Shown here piece by piece: positions 31,258 to 40,369 of a stretch of 53,757 bases of DNA. This stretch comes from Scybalenecus merdavium (GTDB taxonomy: Bacteria > Bacillota > Clostridia > Oscillospirales > Acutalibacteraceae). The notes beneath the pieces are model-generated. The model was not told the DNA's origin, did not search any database, and was given only the letters and a program-made list of their open reading frames with translations. Position 1 is the stretch's first letter; each line of letters begins with the position of its first letter. The stretch lies in the NCBI GenBank assembly GCA_018714405.1, contig DVNM01000016.1:1-53757 (forward strand), written 5' to 3'. Made by a program: the position numbers and the translations under genes.

Positions 31258-32904
31258 ATGGCATACAACACCGCAAGATCCATGTACGATGGATTTAAAG
31301 AGTCTGCCGACAAGCGCCAGGACGCGCCCTGTTTTTATTACTACGGCTCCACCCTGACCTGGAACGAAGTTTCAGACATGATCGACACATGCGCCGCCGC
31401 GCTGAAAGCCTGCGGCGTGCAGAAAGGCGACCGTGTCACCATTTGCACCCCGAACATGCCGCAGTGCATGGCCGCGATCTACGCTGTAAACAAGATCGGC
31501 GCCGTGGCCTCCATGCTGCACCCGCTTTCCTCCAAGAGCGAAGCGGAATACGCCGTGAACCTGGTCGGGGCAAAATTTGCATTTTGCTTTGACGTTTCGG
31601 AAAAAGCGTTTGACGGCATGGACATTACACTGGTCAAGTGCCCCACGGCCTACTATTTCCCGAAAACGCCGATGGGCCTCATCTATAAATTTGGTTACAA
31701 GCAAAAAATCAAAGGCAAAACCGCCCCGGCAAACGTGACCACAAAATATGACTGGGTCGACTTTTTAAAGCTGGGCCGCCAGTACATAGCCGACAACGGC
31801 GTGCCCGAGAGCGTGGGCCAGCCGTTTGACACAGCAGCCATTATGATGACCGGCGGCACGACCGGCAACCCCAAGGGCGTTATGCTGCACAACGACGCCA
31901 TCAACTCGCTGTCCTACGAGCTGTTCGACGTGATCGACGACGACTTTGACCTGGACAACGACTGCATGCTGACGGCGCTGCCTGTGTTCCACGGCTTTGG
32001 TTTTGCGCTTTGCATGCACGTTTCCATGCTGGCCGGCATCGCACAGGCGCTGTTCCCGCAGTTCGACGCCAAAATGTGCTCTGACGCCATTAAAAAGTAC
32101 CACATCAACTATGTATTCGGCGTGCCGGATTTCTTTGAAAAGGTTTACAAAGCCGGCTACCTGAACGGCATTGACATGAGCACGATGAAGCTGATCGGCT
32201 CCGGCGGCGACGTGGTGCCCTACTCCCTGACCGAAAAGATGGACCGCCTGCTCAAGGCCAACGGCGCTAAGGTCCACTTCGTGACCGGCTACGGCCTGAC
32301 CGAGTGCGTAACGGTATGTACCTTTACCGACCCGATGCGCGAAGCACCGCAGGGCTGCATCGGCATTCCGTGCTACCGGATTGAAGTGATGACTGTAAAA
32401 CCCGGCACGACCGAAGAGGTGAAGGGCCAGGACGGCGAGCTTTGCGTATACGGCCCCACGCTGATGCAGGGTTATTACCACGACGAGGAAGAGACGAACA
32501 AAGTCCTTGTGAAGCACCCCGACGGCAAAGTTTGGCTGCACACCGGCGACATGTGCTTTATTGACGAAAAGGGCGACATTTACTACCGCCAGCGTTTAAA
32601 GCGCGTATACAAGATCAGCGGCTACCTGGTTTACCCCAGCTTTATTGAAGAAAGCTTCCGCGTGATGCCCGAGATCCAGGACTGCTGCGTGATCGGCAAG
32701 GAAGACGGCGGCAAAACCATGCTGAAGCTGTTTGTTGTGAAAGGCAAAAAATTCCGCAGCGATGACGAAGCTGAGCTGGTCGAAAAAATCAGGGAATTCG
32801 GCGAACAGAACCTTTCCAAATGGAGCGTACCGCGCGAGATCGTATTTATCGACGAGCTGCCGCGCACCAAGATCGGCAAGGTCGACTACAAAATGCTTTC
32901 CTGA
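31258..32904 (+). CDS. AMP-binding acyl-CoA synthetase-like enzyme
   Basis: A 548-residue adenylate-forming enzyme. The P-loop motif is MMTGGTTGNPKGVML (about 197-211), the A5 motif is TGYGLTECV, the A7 region is WLHTGDMCFIDEKGD and the catalytic lysine is in PRTKIGKVDYKML at the C-terminus. It probably activates a fatty or other carboxylic acid as acyl-adenylate and then acyl-CoA. No carrier-protein domain is attached. The ATG at 31258 has AAAGGAGAAGG upstream; an ATG 13 codons earlier is not supported. Substrate is unknown. Confidence 0.92.
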   Translation: MAYNTARSMYDGFKESADKRQDAPCFYYYGSTLTWNEVSDMIDTCAAALKACGVQKGDRVTICTPNMPQCMAAIYAVNKIGAVASMLHPLSSKSEAEYAVNLVGAKFAFCFDVSEKAFDGMDITLVKCPTAYYFPKTPMGLIYKFGYKQKIKGKTAPANVTTKYDWVDFLKLGRQYIADNGVPESVGQPFDTAAIMMTGGTTGNPKGVMLHNDAINSLSYELFDVIDDDFDLDNDCMLTALPVFHGFGFALCMHVSMLAGIAQALFPQFDAKMCSDAIKKYHINYVFGVPDFFEKVYKAGYLNGIDMSTMKLIGSGGDVVPYSLTEKMDRLLKANGAKVHFVTGYGLTECVTVCTFTDPMREAPQGCIGIPCYRIEVMTVKPGTTEEVKGQDGELCVYGPTLMQGYYHDEEETNKVLVKHPDGKVWLHTGDMCFIDEKGDIYYRQRLKRVYKISGYLVYPSFIEESFRVMPEIQDCCVIGKEDGGKTMLKLFVVKGKKFRSDDEAELVEKIREFGEQNLSKWSVPREIVFIDELPRTKIGKVDYKMLS

Positions 32905-32925
32905 TAAAACCCAATCAAAACTAAC

Positions 32926-32955
32926 AAAAGACGTCTCCGGCGAGGCGTCTTTTTT
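32926..32955 (+). terminator. Terminator of the acyl-CoA-synthetase-like gene
   Basis: AGACGTCTC-CGGC-GAGGCGTCT followed by a T run. Confidence 0.85.
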
Positions 32956-33011
32956 CATGCCGCAAAGTGTTTTTACTCCACAAAAATTGGCACATTGCAA
33001 AAACAAAATTG

Positions 33012-33041
33012 AAAAGGCGGCAGGTAAACTGCCGCCTTTTC
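33012..33041 (-). terminator. Terminator of the amino-acid ABC operon
   Basis: AAAAGGCGGCAG-GTAAA-CTGCCGCCTTTT, bidirectional, 14 bp after the ATPase stop codon. Confidence 0.88.
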
Positions 33042-33054
33042 GCAAATTTAAACC

Positions 33055-33777
33055 TTAAAGGACTTTTGAAAGAAATTCCTGCAGCCGGGCGTTTTGCGGA
33101 TTGCCGAAAAATTCGCCGGGTGCATTTTCTTCGCAGATGCGCCCCTCGTCCATAAACAGGACACGGGTAGCCACCTCGCGTGCAAAGCCCATTTCATGGG
33201 TCACAACGACCATGGTCATGCCGTCGTCCGCCAGTTCCTTCATAACGTCCAGCACCTCGCCCACCATTTCGGGGTCAAGGGCGGAGGTCGGTTCGTCAAA
33301 CAGCATGACTTTGGGGTTCATGGCAAGCGAACGCACGATCGCGATACGCTGCTTCTGCCCGCCGGAAAGCTGCGACGGGTAAGCGTCTGCCTTGTCACGC
33401 AGGCCGACACGGTCGAGCAGGCGCAGCGCATTTTCCGCCGCCTCTTCCTTGCTCATGATTTTCAGGTGCACCGGCGCCAGTGTGATGTTGCCGAGCACCG
33501 TTTTGTTGTTGAACAGATTGAAGTGCTGAAACACCATGCCCATATGGCGGCGCACCTCGTTGATGTCGGTCTTTTTGTCGGTGATGCACTGGCCGTCGAA
33601 CCAAACCTGACCGGAGGTCGGTGTTTCCAGCAGATTCAGGCAGCGCAGAAACGTGCTTTTACCGGAGCCGGACGGGCCGATGACGACGATCTTTTCGCCC
33701 TTGTCGATCTCATAATCAATGCCCTTCAGCACTTCGAGCGGACCGAAGCTCTTGTGCAGGTCACATACTTTTATCAC
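33055..33777 (-). CDS. Amino-acid ABC transporter ATP-binding protein (GlnQ-type)
   Basis: A 240-residue ATPase. Walker A is GPSGSGKST (about 34-42), the Q-loop is MGMVFQHFNLFNNKT, the signature is LSGGQKQRIAIVRSL, Walker B is VMLFDEPTSALDPEM and the switch His is in VVVTHEMGFAREV. The last motif is typical of polar amino-acid (PAAT) transporters such as GlnQ and HisP. The GTG start overlaps the permease end by 17 bp. Confidence 0.95.
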   Translation of the reverse strand: MIKVCDLHKSFGPLEVLKGIDYEIDKGEKIVVIGPSGSGKSTFLRCLNLLETPTSGQVWFDGQCITDKKTDINEVRRHMGMVFQHFNLFNNKTVLGNITLAPVHLKIMSKEEAAENALRLLDRVGLRDKADAYPSQLSGGQKQRIAIVRSLAMNPKVMLFDEPTSALDPEMVGEVLDVMKELADDGMTMVVVTHEMGFAREVATRVLFMDEGRICEENAPGEFFGNPQNARLQEFLSKVL

Positions 33778-34471
33778 TCTTGCGCAGGCTCCTTTCCATC
33801 AATTTGATCAGCAGTGTAATGATCAGAACGATCACAATATAAATGACAGCCATAGACAGATACGGCACCATAAACTCGTAGCTGTTGGAGCCGATCAGGT
33901 TGAACACCTTATACAGGTCGATCGCGCCGATAAAGCTGACGACCGAGGTTTCCTTGATCAGCGAAATAAACTCGTTGCCGAGCGTGGGCAGGATGTTTTT
34001 GATGGCCTGCGGGATCACGATCTTGACCATGGTAGTGCCGTAGCTGAGACCGATGGCACGGCCGCCCTCCATCTGCCCGGGGTCGACCGACTGGATGCCG
34101 GCGCGCATGATCTCGGACACATAGGCGCCGCTGTTCAGGCCGAACACGATCGCCGCCACAGATACAGAATCCATGCGTACACCGAACAAGGGCAGCAAAA
34201 CATAGTAAAACACCAAAAGCTGCACCACCATGGGCGTGCCGCGGAACAGACCCACATAAAAGCCGGCGATGCCGTTTAACGCCTTCGTAAAACCGTTATT
34301 GTGCGGCATCACGCGCACGGTGGCAATAATAAGGCCGATCAGGATGCCGATCAGCAGACCGACGACCGCGATCACCATTGTGTTGCGCAGACCGACGCCC
34401 ATCTGTTCCAGTCCGCCGCGGTTGAGCATTACGTCGACAAACTGGTCTACTTTTTGTCCAAAATTCTCCAT
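33761..34471 (-). CDS. Amino-acid ABC transporter permease
   Basis: A 236-residue permease of the HisM/GlnP type with about five membrane helices. The GTPMVVQLLVFYYVLLPLFG segment (about 79-98) and the EAA-like loop EGGRAIGLSYGTTMVKIVIP (about 132-151) identify the family. It lies between the binding protein and the ATPase, separated from the former by an 85-bp spacer with a stem-loop. Confidence 0.94.
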   Translation of the reverse strand: MENFGQKVDQFVDVMLNRGGLEQMGVGLRNTMVIAVVGLLIGILIGLIIATVRVMPHNNGFTKALNGIAGFYVGLFRGTPMVVQLLVFYYVLLPLFGVRMDSVSVAAIVFGLNSGAYVSEIMRAGIQSVDPGQMEGGRAIGLSYGTTMVKIVIPQAIKNILPTLGNEFISLIKETSVVSFIGAIDLYKVFNLIGSNSYEFMVPYLSMAVIYIVIVLIITLLIKLMERSLRKSDKSM

Positions 34472-34515
34472 AATCCGTAAATCCTAACTTATGTAAATCG
34501 TTTCCATTAATGCAA

Positions 34516-34543
34516 CAAAAAGCCGGTTCACGACCGGCTTTTG
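34516..34543 (-). terminator. Stem-loop between binding-protein and permease genes
   Basis: AAAAGCCGGT-CGTGA-ACCGGCTTTTT on the minus strand. In this position such a structure usually acts as a partial terminator or mRNA stabiliser, giving more binding protein than permease. Confidence 0.7.
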
Positions 34544-34556
34544 TTTTGTCGCAAAG

Positions 34557-35423
34557 TTACGCGTTCGCGTTCATCGCTTCCGCAATGGCCGCGGCGGGCG
34601 CCGCGTCAATAATGACATACTTGATATTGCCGTTGATCATATCCTGCACAGCAAGCGAGCCGTTATCATAGCCCTTGGCCGTAGCCGGCAGGCCGGCAAA
34701 ACCAAAGCCCTCGGGATCGTCCAGATCACCCTGGATATAGTACTGGGCAGTCGTGCCGCTCTGGCAGCCGATGATGTCCGTAGAGGACAGCTGATTCAGA
34801 ATAGCCTCCACGTCCTCTGCCGTTTTGCAGTTGTCAAACGTGGTATCGTCCGCCATGGTGATCAGGCGCTGCGAAGCGCTGTAGTAAGAATCCGAGAACG
34901 TAACGTAAGCCTCGCGCGATTCGGTGACCGTCAGGCCGGCCATGGCGATGTCGCTCTGATGCTGACCGACAGACAGACAAACCGCATCGAAGTTCATGTT
35001 CTGAATAACAAGCTCTTTGCCAAGAGAATCGGCAAGCAGCTTCGCGATCTCCATGTCGATACCATAATAAGTATTGCCGCCTTTGGTGTACTCGAACGGT
35101 TCAAACTGCGCGTTCGTAGCCACCACGAGCTGGTCTTTGGACGTGTCGAGTTCGGCAGATTCGACCGCAGTCGGTTCGCCGCCCGAGAAGAACTTGTCAA
35201 GGATCTGGTCAAGCGTGCCGTCCTCTTTGATCTGGGCGATAAATGCGTTGACCTGTTCAAGAAGCTCGGGCTGGTCTTTGTCTACGCCGAACGCATACTC
35301 CTCGTCGGTCAGGTTGATATCAATCACTTTTACCTGGTTGCTGCTGCCGGAGCACGCCGCGAACAGCGTGGCGATCATAGCGATGGCAAGCACAACAGAA
35401 AGCACTTTTGCGATCTTTTTCAT
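34557..35423 (-). CDS. Amino-acid ABC transporter binding lipoprotein, apparently circularly permuted
   Basis: A 288-residue lipoprotein (lipobox LFAAC, Cys24). The main part (about 97-288) is a family 3 solute-binding domain: LVVATNAQFEPFEYTKGG, YYGIDMEIAKLLADSLG, IAMAGLTVTESREAYVTFSD, IGCQSGTTAQYY and NIKYVIIDAAPAAAI. It ends there, whereas related proteins continue with a last strand and helices. That missing part appears instead at the N-terminus (about 31-81): VKVIDINLTDEEYAFGVDKD and ELLEQVNAFIAQIKEDGTLD. The order is therefore swapped compared with GlnH-type proteins. It has a near-consensus promoter and is the first gene of the operon. The ligand is likely a polar amino acid. Confidence 0.92.
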   Translation of the reverse strand: MKKIAKVLSVVLAIAMIATLFAACSGSSNQVKVIDINLTDEEYAFGVDKDQPELLEQVNAFIAQIKEDGTLDQILDKFFSGGEPTAVESAELDTSKDQLVVATNAQFEPFEYTKGGNTYYGIDMEIAKLLADSLGKELVIQNMNFDAVCLSVGQHQSDIAMAGLTVTESREAYVTFSDSYYSASQRLITMADDTTFDNCKTAEDVEAILNQLSSTDIIGCQSGTTAQYYIQGDLDDPEGFGFAGLPATAKGYDNGSLAVQDMINGNIKYVIIDAAPAAAIAEAMNANA

Positions 35424-35456
35424 AAAATTACCTCCGTATTCATATTGGATACACCC

Positions 35457-35485
35457 ATTTTATATGAAAACGTGCCGTTTGTCAA
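35457..35485 (-). promoter_or_regulatory. Promoter of the amino-acid ABC operon
   Basis: Consensus TTGACA (35485-35480), 17-bp spacer, TAAAAT (35462-35457). Confidence 0.75.
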
Positions 35486-35613
35486 CAAAAAATGTATAAA
35501 TTATCACTTGTTATAAATTTTAGACGGAACTTTCGTATATTTTCAGCAATAATTTTGCATATTTATTCATTTTTTTGAATATCGTGCATAATTATCCGTT
35601 TTTTTATGCAGTA

Positions 35614-37056
35614 TTATTCTTTCAGCCGTTTCTTTTCTTTCTTGTCGGCCTTGTATTTTTTCAAATAGGCATTCGTCTCGCGGATCACGACCGGGCTCAG
35701 TGCGATCAAGGCCACCAGGTTCGGGAACGCCATCAGGCCGTTTACAATGTCGGCGATCGTCCAAACCGCCTGCACCGTCATATACGGGCCGATAAACACC
35801 GCCAAAATGTAAAGCCAGCGGTAAATGATGACCGGCGCTTTGCGTTTGCCGAACAGGTACTCTACGCAGCGTTCGCCGTAATAGTTCCAGCCCAGGATCG
35901 TGGTAAACGCAAAGAACACCAGGCTGACCGTCAGAATAATGGCCGGGATCTGTTCGGGCAGGAAGTACATGCCTTTCTGGAACGCATTGATGCTGACTTC
36001 CGCACCCTCCAGCTCGCCGTTTTTCCACGAGCCCATCATCACGATGGCCAGGCCGGTCATGGTGCAGATCACGATCGTATCAAAGAACGTGCCGGTCATG
36101 GAAACAAGACCCTGGCGCACCGGGTCCTTCGAGCGGGCGGCCGCCGCCGCGATCGGAGCCGAGCCGAGACCGGATTCGTTCGAGAAAATACCGCGCGCAA
36201 TACCTTTTTGCATAGCGATCGCGATGGAGGCAAACGCGCCGCCGGCGATCGGGCGGATGCCGAACGCACCCTCCACGACCTCTACGATAGCCGCAGGCAG
36301 CTTGTCAAGATTGGTGACCATGATGAGCAGAATGGACACCACATATAAAATGGCCATAAACGGCACAATGACCGTGGAAACGCTGGAAATGCGCTGCAGG
36401 CCGCCGATCACGACCAAAAACACCAGCACCGTCAGCACGATGGCGGTGATCACAGTCGTCCAGGTGTACTCCGTGCCAAAAAGGGTAACGGTGTGGGCCG
36501 CCTGCGGGTCGATCACATTGTTGAGCGCCGTGGAAATGCCGTTAACCTGTGAAAACGTGCCGATGCCGATCAGGCCGCACAAGCCGCCGAAAAGCGCAAA
36601 CAGCTTGCCGAGCCACTTCCATTTTTTGCCCATGCCGTTTTCTATGTAGTAAAACGGGCCGCCAAGCACATGGCCGTCTTTGTCAATGTTTCTGTACTTA
36701 ATGGCCAGAAAGCCCTCCGTATACTTTGTGGCCATGCCGAAAAAAGCGGCGATCCACATCCAAAACAGTGCGCCGGGGCCGCCGGCCAGAATGCCGATTG
36801 CCGTGGCCACGCCGACGATGTTGCCGGTGCCGATCGTGGCGGAAAGCGACGTGCAAAGTGCGCCGAAGCTGGAGACCTCGCCGGCCTCGCCCTCTTCATC
36901 CTTAAACATGAAGCGCAGTGCCGCCGGCAAAAAACGCACCTGCAAAAAGCCCATGCGCACCGTATAATAAATGCCGACAAAAAGGATCAGAACGATCAGG
37001 GGCACGCCCCAGACCCAGTCGTTGACTGTGGAAAGGATCTCGTTAAATTTTTCCAT
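35614..37056 (-). CDS. Sodium:alanine symporter family (AGCS) protein
   Basis: A 480-residue transporter with about ten or eleven membrane helices. The family signature region PGALFWMWIAAFFGMATKYT (about 93-112) and GLGSAPIAAAAARSKDPVRQ are typical of AGCS symporters, which import alanine or glycine with Na+. The ATG at 37056 follows GTAGGAGTG. Its own promoter lies at 37092-37120. It ends in a basic tail (KADKKEKKRLKE). Confidence 0.94.
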   Translation of the reverse strand: MEKFNEILSTVNDWVWGVPLIVLILFVGIYYTVRMGFLQVRFLPAALRFMFKDEEGEAGEVSSFGALCTSLSATIGTGNIVGVATAIGILAGGPGALFWMWIAAFFGMATKYTEGFLAIKYRNIDKDGHVLGGPFYYIENGMGKKWKWLGKLFALFGGLCGLIGIGTFSQVNGISTALNNVIDPQAAHTVTLFGTEYTWTTVITAIVLTVLVFLVVIGGLQRISSVSTVIVPFMAILYVVSILLIMVTNLDKLPAAIVEVVEGAFGIRPIAGGAFASIAIAMQKGIARGIFSNESGLGSAPIAAAAARSKDPVRQGLVSMTGTFFDTIVICTMTGLAIVMMGSWKNGELEGAEVSINAFQKGMYFLPEQIPAIILTVSLVFFAFTTILGWNYYGERCVEYLFGKRKAPVIIYRWLYILAVFIGPYMTVQAVWTIADIVNGLMAFPNLVALIALSPVVIRETNAYLKKYKADKKEKKRLKE

Positions 37057-37091
37057 CAACTCACTCCTACAGCAAAAATTGAATACGCTTC

Positions 37092-37120
37092 ATTTTACCA
37101 CTGCAGTGCCCTGTTTTCAA
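37092..37120 (-). promoter_or_regulatory. Promoter of the sodium:alanine symporter
   Basis: TTGAAA (37120-37115), 17-bp spacer, TAAAAT (37097-37092). The spacer contains CACTGCAGTG, a perfect 10-bp palindrome. Confidence 0.65.
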
Positions 37121-37159
37121 CAAAAATGTGTATAAATGTTAAAAATCAAGCGAAAAAAA

Positions 37160-37192
37160 GCAGCAAAAAAGCCCTCCGGCCGGAGGGCTTTG
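37160..37192 (-). terminator. Terminator of the beta-galactosidase gene
   Basis: AAAGCCCTCC-GGCC-GGAGGGCTTTTTT-like stem with T tail on the minus strand, 13 bp after the stop codon. Confidence 0.88.
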
Positions 37193-37204
37193 AATAAGTT
37201 TGTT

Positions 37205-40183
37205 TTAATCGATGCGTTCCACCACAAAGCTGTAGCGAAGCGGTGAAAACGGCTTCAGCCGGATCTTATAAGGCGCCTCGGTCAGCGGACCGCAGCTGCC
37301 GCTGCCGCTGCCGCGCACAAAACCGTCCACGCAAAGCGTGGTCAGCGCGCGGTCCGGCACATCCTCAATATGGCCGGCATGCGCATAGTCGCTGTACAGC
37401 TTGTGCGACAAGTTCAGGTAGATCGGCCGGCTGCCGGCAGAAACACGAAACGCTGCCGCGCTGCCGCGAATTTCCGCAAAACGCACATCGCAGCGGTTGC
37501 CGCTGTCCTGCGGTTTGATATATTCGTAGCCAAAGCGGCTGACTGTGGCGTCGTAAACGCCAAGCGGCGCATGCACCCTGAAATCGTCGTAATTTTCCTC
37601 CGGCCCGGCGCCCCAGTAGCGTACCTGTTCGGCTGAAACCGGCAGTTCGGCGCGCAGGCCGAACCTGGGCAGCACAAGCGGCAGCGGGCACACGCGCGAA
37701 AGCGACGCCGCAACTTTCAACCGGCCGGCCGAGTCGAGCGCATAGGTCACCTTGGCGCGCGCCAGCACGAAAATGCCGCGCGTTACAATGTTAAAGACCG
37801 ACACGACCGTTTTTCCGTGCCGGCGGCACGAGGCGCACACGGCCTTAGCCTGGTGCAGGCCGATCACATTCCAGTAAATCTGTAAATTGCGGTCGTTGTC
37901 GATAGCCGGGCGGAACACACCGGGCACGAACCCGGCCTGACCAAGCGGCGACGGGTTGAAAAACGCTGCGCCGTTTGCCTGGTAGCTGGTCAGCAGACCC
38001 GTTTTTTTGCTGACGGTAAAGGACGCGCCGGCCGCTTCGGCCGTAAAAACGCCCCGGTCTTTTTGCACCGGCTGCGCCGCATCAAACGCGGCGGGCGCGA
38101 ACGCGGCGTGCACGGTGCACTGCTCGCGCGCGATCTCCATGCCGGTCGCACGGTCGGTATAAATGAAGTTGGCGCGCACATCGCTGCCGGCAGCGCACTG
38201 CACCGGGCGCGGCACGAACGCCGCCTTTTCGCCCGGCTGAATGCAAAGCTCGGCATCTTCCCCATATACGCACTGCCCGTTTTCCAGCAGTTCAAAGCGG
38301 ATGGCAATGCCCGAAGAATCGGTAAACGCGTTGGTGTTCCAAATGGAATAGCGCCCCTCGCCCGCATACGATGCGCGCAGCGGACGGTAAACGGCTTTCA
38401 TCTCCAGCGCGCCGGAGGACGGCGTGCGGTCCGGGAAAAAGAGCCCGTCGCAGCAGAAATTGCCGTCGTGCAAAGTCTCGCCGTGGTCGCCGCCATAGGT
38501 CCACTTATATTTTGCCTTTTCGTCATAGACCGCATGGTCGGCCCACTCCCAAATGCAGCCGCCCATAAACTGGTCGGACGACAAGAACAGCTGCATATAC
38601 GACTCCAGCCCGCCGGGGCCGTTGCCCATTGCGTGCGCATATTCGCACTGGAAAAACGGCTTGCCGCGGTACTTTTTGCCGGCCTTGCCGTCTTTGATCG
38701 CCTGCATCAGAGCCTGCGAGGCGTACATGTGCGACACCACATCGTAGGCCCAGCGCTTGGAGCGGATGACGCCCTCGTAATGCACCGGCGTGCCGGGGTC
38801 GTGCTTTTTCAGGTATTCGTAGCAGGCGTCCTGGCACTTATAACCGCCCGATTCGTTGCCGAGCGACCACATGGTGATGCTGGGGTGGTTTTTGTCGCGC
38901 GTGTACATGCGCACCACACGGTCCAAATAGTGGTCCTTCCAGCGCAGGTCATTGGAAAGGCGGCCCGGCCGGTAGGTGCCGTGCACATCGTAAAAACCGT
39001 GCGTTTCAATGTCGGCCTCATCCACAACATAAAGGCCGTACACGTCGCACATGGTCAAAAACAGCGGATCCGGCGGATAATGCGACGTACGCACCGCATT
39101 GCAGTTGTAAGCCTTCATCAGCTGCACATCGCGTTCCAGGTCTGCAATGCCCATGGCGTAGCCCTTCGTCATGTGCGTGTCGTGGTGGTTGACGCCCTTC
39201 AGCTTGATGGGGCGGCCGTTGAACAAAAAGACCTCGCCCCGGATCTCAATATGCTTAAAGCCGATATAAGCGCGCAGGCATTCGCGCTCTTCCCCGTTTT
39301 CAAACAGGGTAAAGACGGCCTCGCACAGCGCCGGGCGTTCGGCGCTCCACTCGAGCGGCGACAGGCCGGTCAGGTAAGCCATCATATTTTCATCCAGATC
39401 CACGCTGTGCTGCAAACCGGCGCCGGAAAGCTGCACGCGCACGGCGCAGCCCGGCGAGAAATGACCGGTCAGGCGCATCTCCAGCGAATACTGCGGGCCG
39501 TCGTAATGCGGACGGACCATAAAATCCTCTATGTACACATCTTCACGCGCCGTCACATACACATCGCGGAAAATGCCGTTTTCACGGAACATGTCCTGGC
39601 ACTCCAGATAGGTGCCGTTCGACCATTTGAACACAACGCACAGCAGCTCGTTTTCACCGTTTTGCACCAGGTGCGAAACATCGAACTCGGCCGTGTTGTG
39701 CGAACCTTCGCTGTAACCGACATATTCGCCGTTGAGATAGACCTCCAGCGCGCCGGCCACGCCGAGAAACGTTAAAAGCGCGTGGCTGCCGCCCGCCCAG
39801 GCAAACGTTTTGCGGTAAACGCCCACGCCCTCGTTTTCCGGGAAACGGGGCGGCGTCTTTTTGAACGGGTAGCGCGAGTTGATGTAGGCGATTTGGTCAT
39901 AGCCGGTGCGCTGCCAGGTGGACGGCACATAGACCCGGTCGAACCGGAGCGCATCCGTGTCTAAAAGGCTGGGCAGGTCGCTTGTGTGGGCATAGTAGCA
40001 AAAGTCCCAGTCTGACCGGCTCAGCAGCTGCACGCGGTCCGACCGCTCGCGTTCGTGCAGGTAATCGGTCCTGCCCAGTTCAGCGCGTGTGGAAAACGGG
40101 ATAAAATAACTGCGCCCCGGGCGTTTGTTCATTTCAAAAACGTGAAAATCCTTATAATTGGATCGCTGGATCGTGTAACGCAT
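37205..40183 (-). CDS. lacZ: Beta-galactosidase, glycoside hydrolase family 2
   Basis: A 992-residue LacZ-type enzyme. The N-terminal sugar-binding domain (about 40-200) contains VPSTWQRTGYDQIAYINSRY. The TIM barrel has NHHDTHMTKGYAM, the acid/base Glu444 in WSLGNESGGY and the nucleophile Glu514 in FFQCEYAHAMGN. The C-terminal small-chain domain (about 715-990) contains WGAGPEENYDD. It hydrolyses terminal beta-galactosides; there is no signal peptide. I chose the ATG at 40183, eight bases after GGAGG; upstream in-frame starts at 40198 and 40216 lack a site. It has its own promoter and terminator, with no transporter or regulator next to it. Confidence 0.94.
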   Translation of the reverse strand: MRYTIQRSNYKDFHVFEMNKRPGRSYFIPFSTRAELGRTDYLHERERSDRVQLLSRSDWDFCYYAHTSDLPSLLDTDALRFDRVYVPSTWQRTGYDQIAYINSRYPFKKTPPRFPENEGVGVYRKTFAWAGGSHALLTFLGVAGALEVYLNGEYVGYSEGSHNTAEFDVSHLVQNGENELLCVVFKWSNGTYLECQDMFRENGIFRDVYVTAREDVYIEDFMVRPHYDGPQYSLEMRLTGHFSPGCAVRVQLSGAGLQHSVDLDENMMAYLTGLSPLEWSAERPALCEAVFTLFENGEERECLRAYIGFKHIEIRGEVFLFNGRPIKLKGVNHHDTHMTKGYAMGIADLERDVQLMKAYNCNAVRTSHYPPDPLFLTMCDVYGLYVVDEADIETHGFYDVHGTYRPGRLSNDLRWKDHYLDRVVRMYTRDKNHPSITMWSLGNESGGYKCQDACYEYLKKHDPGTPVHYEGVIRSKRWAYDVVSHMYASQALMQAIKDGKAGKKYRGKPFFQCEYAHAMGNGPGGLESYMQLFLSSDQFMGGCIWEWADHAVYDEKAKYKWTYGGDHGETLHDGNFCCDGLFFPDRTPSSGALEMKAVYRPLRASYAGEGRYSIWNTNAFTDSSGIAIRFELLENGQCVYGEDAELCIQPGEKAAFVPRPVQCAAGSDVRANFIYTDRATGMEIAREQCTVHAAFAPAAFDAAQPVQKDRGVFTAEAAGASFTVSKKTGLLTSYQANGAAFFNPSPLGQAGFVPGVFRPAIDNDRNLQIYWNVIGLHQAKAVCASCRRHGKTVVSVFNIVTRGIFVLARAKVTYALDSAGRLKVAASLSRVCPLPLVLPRFGLRAELPVSAEQVRYWGAGPEENYDDFRVHAPLGVYDATVSRFGYEYIKPQDSGNRCDVRFAEIRGSAAAFRVSAGSRPIYLNLSHKLYSDYAHAGHIEDVPDRALTTLCVDGFVRGSGSGSCGPLTEAPYKIRLKPFSPLRYSFVVERID

Positions 40184-40257
40184 GATAGCGGCCTCCATCA
40201 CTAAAATGCGGTGCACCGTGCCAAAGGCAGCTCAGTACACCGTAACCCTTCGACAAT

Positions 40258-40286
40258 ATCATACTATATTTTGTATTGCAAGTCAA
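40258..40286 (-). promoter_or_regulatory. Promoter of the beta-galactosidase
   Basis: TTGACT (40286-40281), 17-bp spacer, TATGAT (40263-40258). The leader of about 65 bases includes the palindromic CGGTGCACCG at 40210-40219, a possible operator. Confidence 0.7.
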
Positions 40287-40312
40287 TGTCCCCGCGCGCC
40301 GCAAGCCAAAAC

Positions 40313-40353
40313 AAAATAAAAAAAGCGCCCCTGCGGAAAACCGCAGGGGGCTT
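40313..40353 (-). terminator. Terminator of Ig-like protein gene 1
   Basis: AAGCCCCCTGCGG-TTTT-CCGCAGGGGCGCTT followed by a T run on the minus strand. Confidence 0.85.
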
Positions 40354-40369
40354 GGGTAAAACAAACAGC

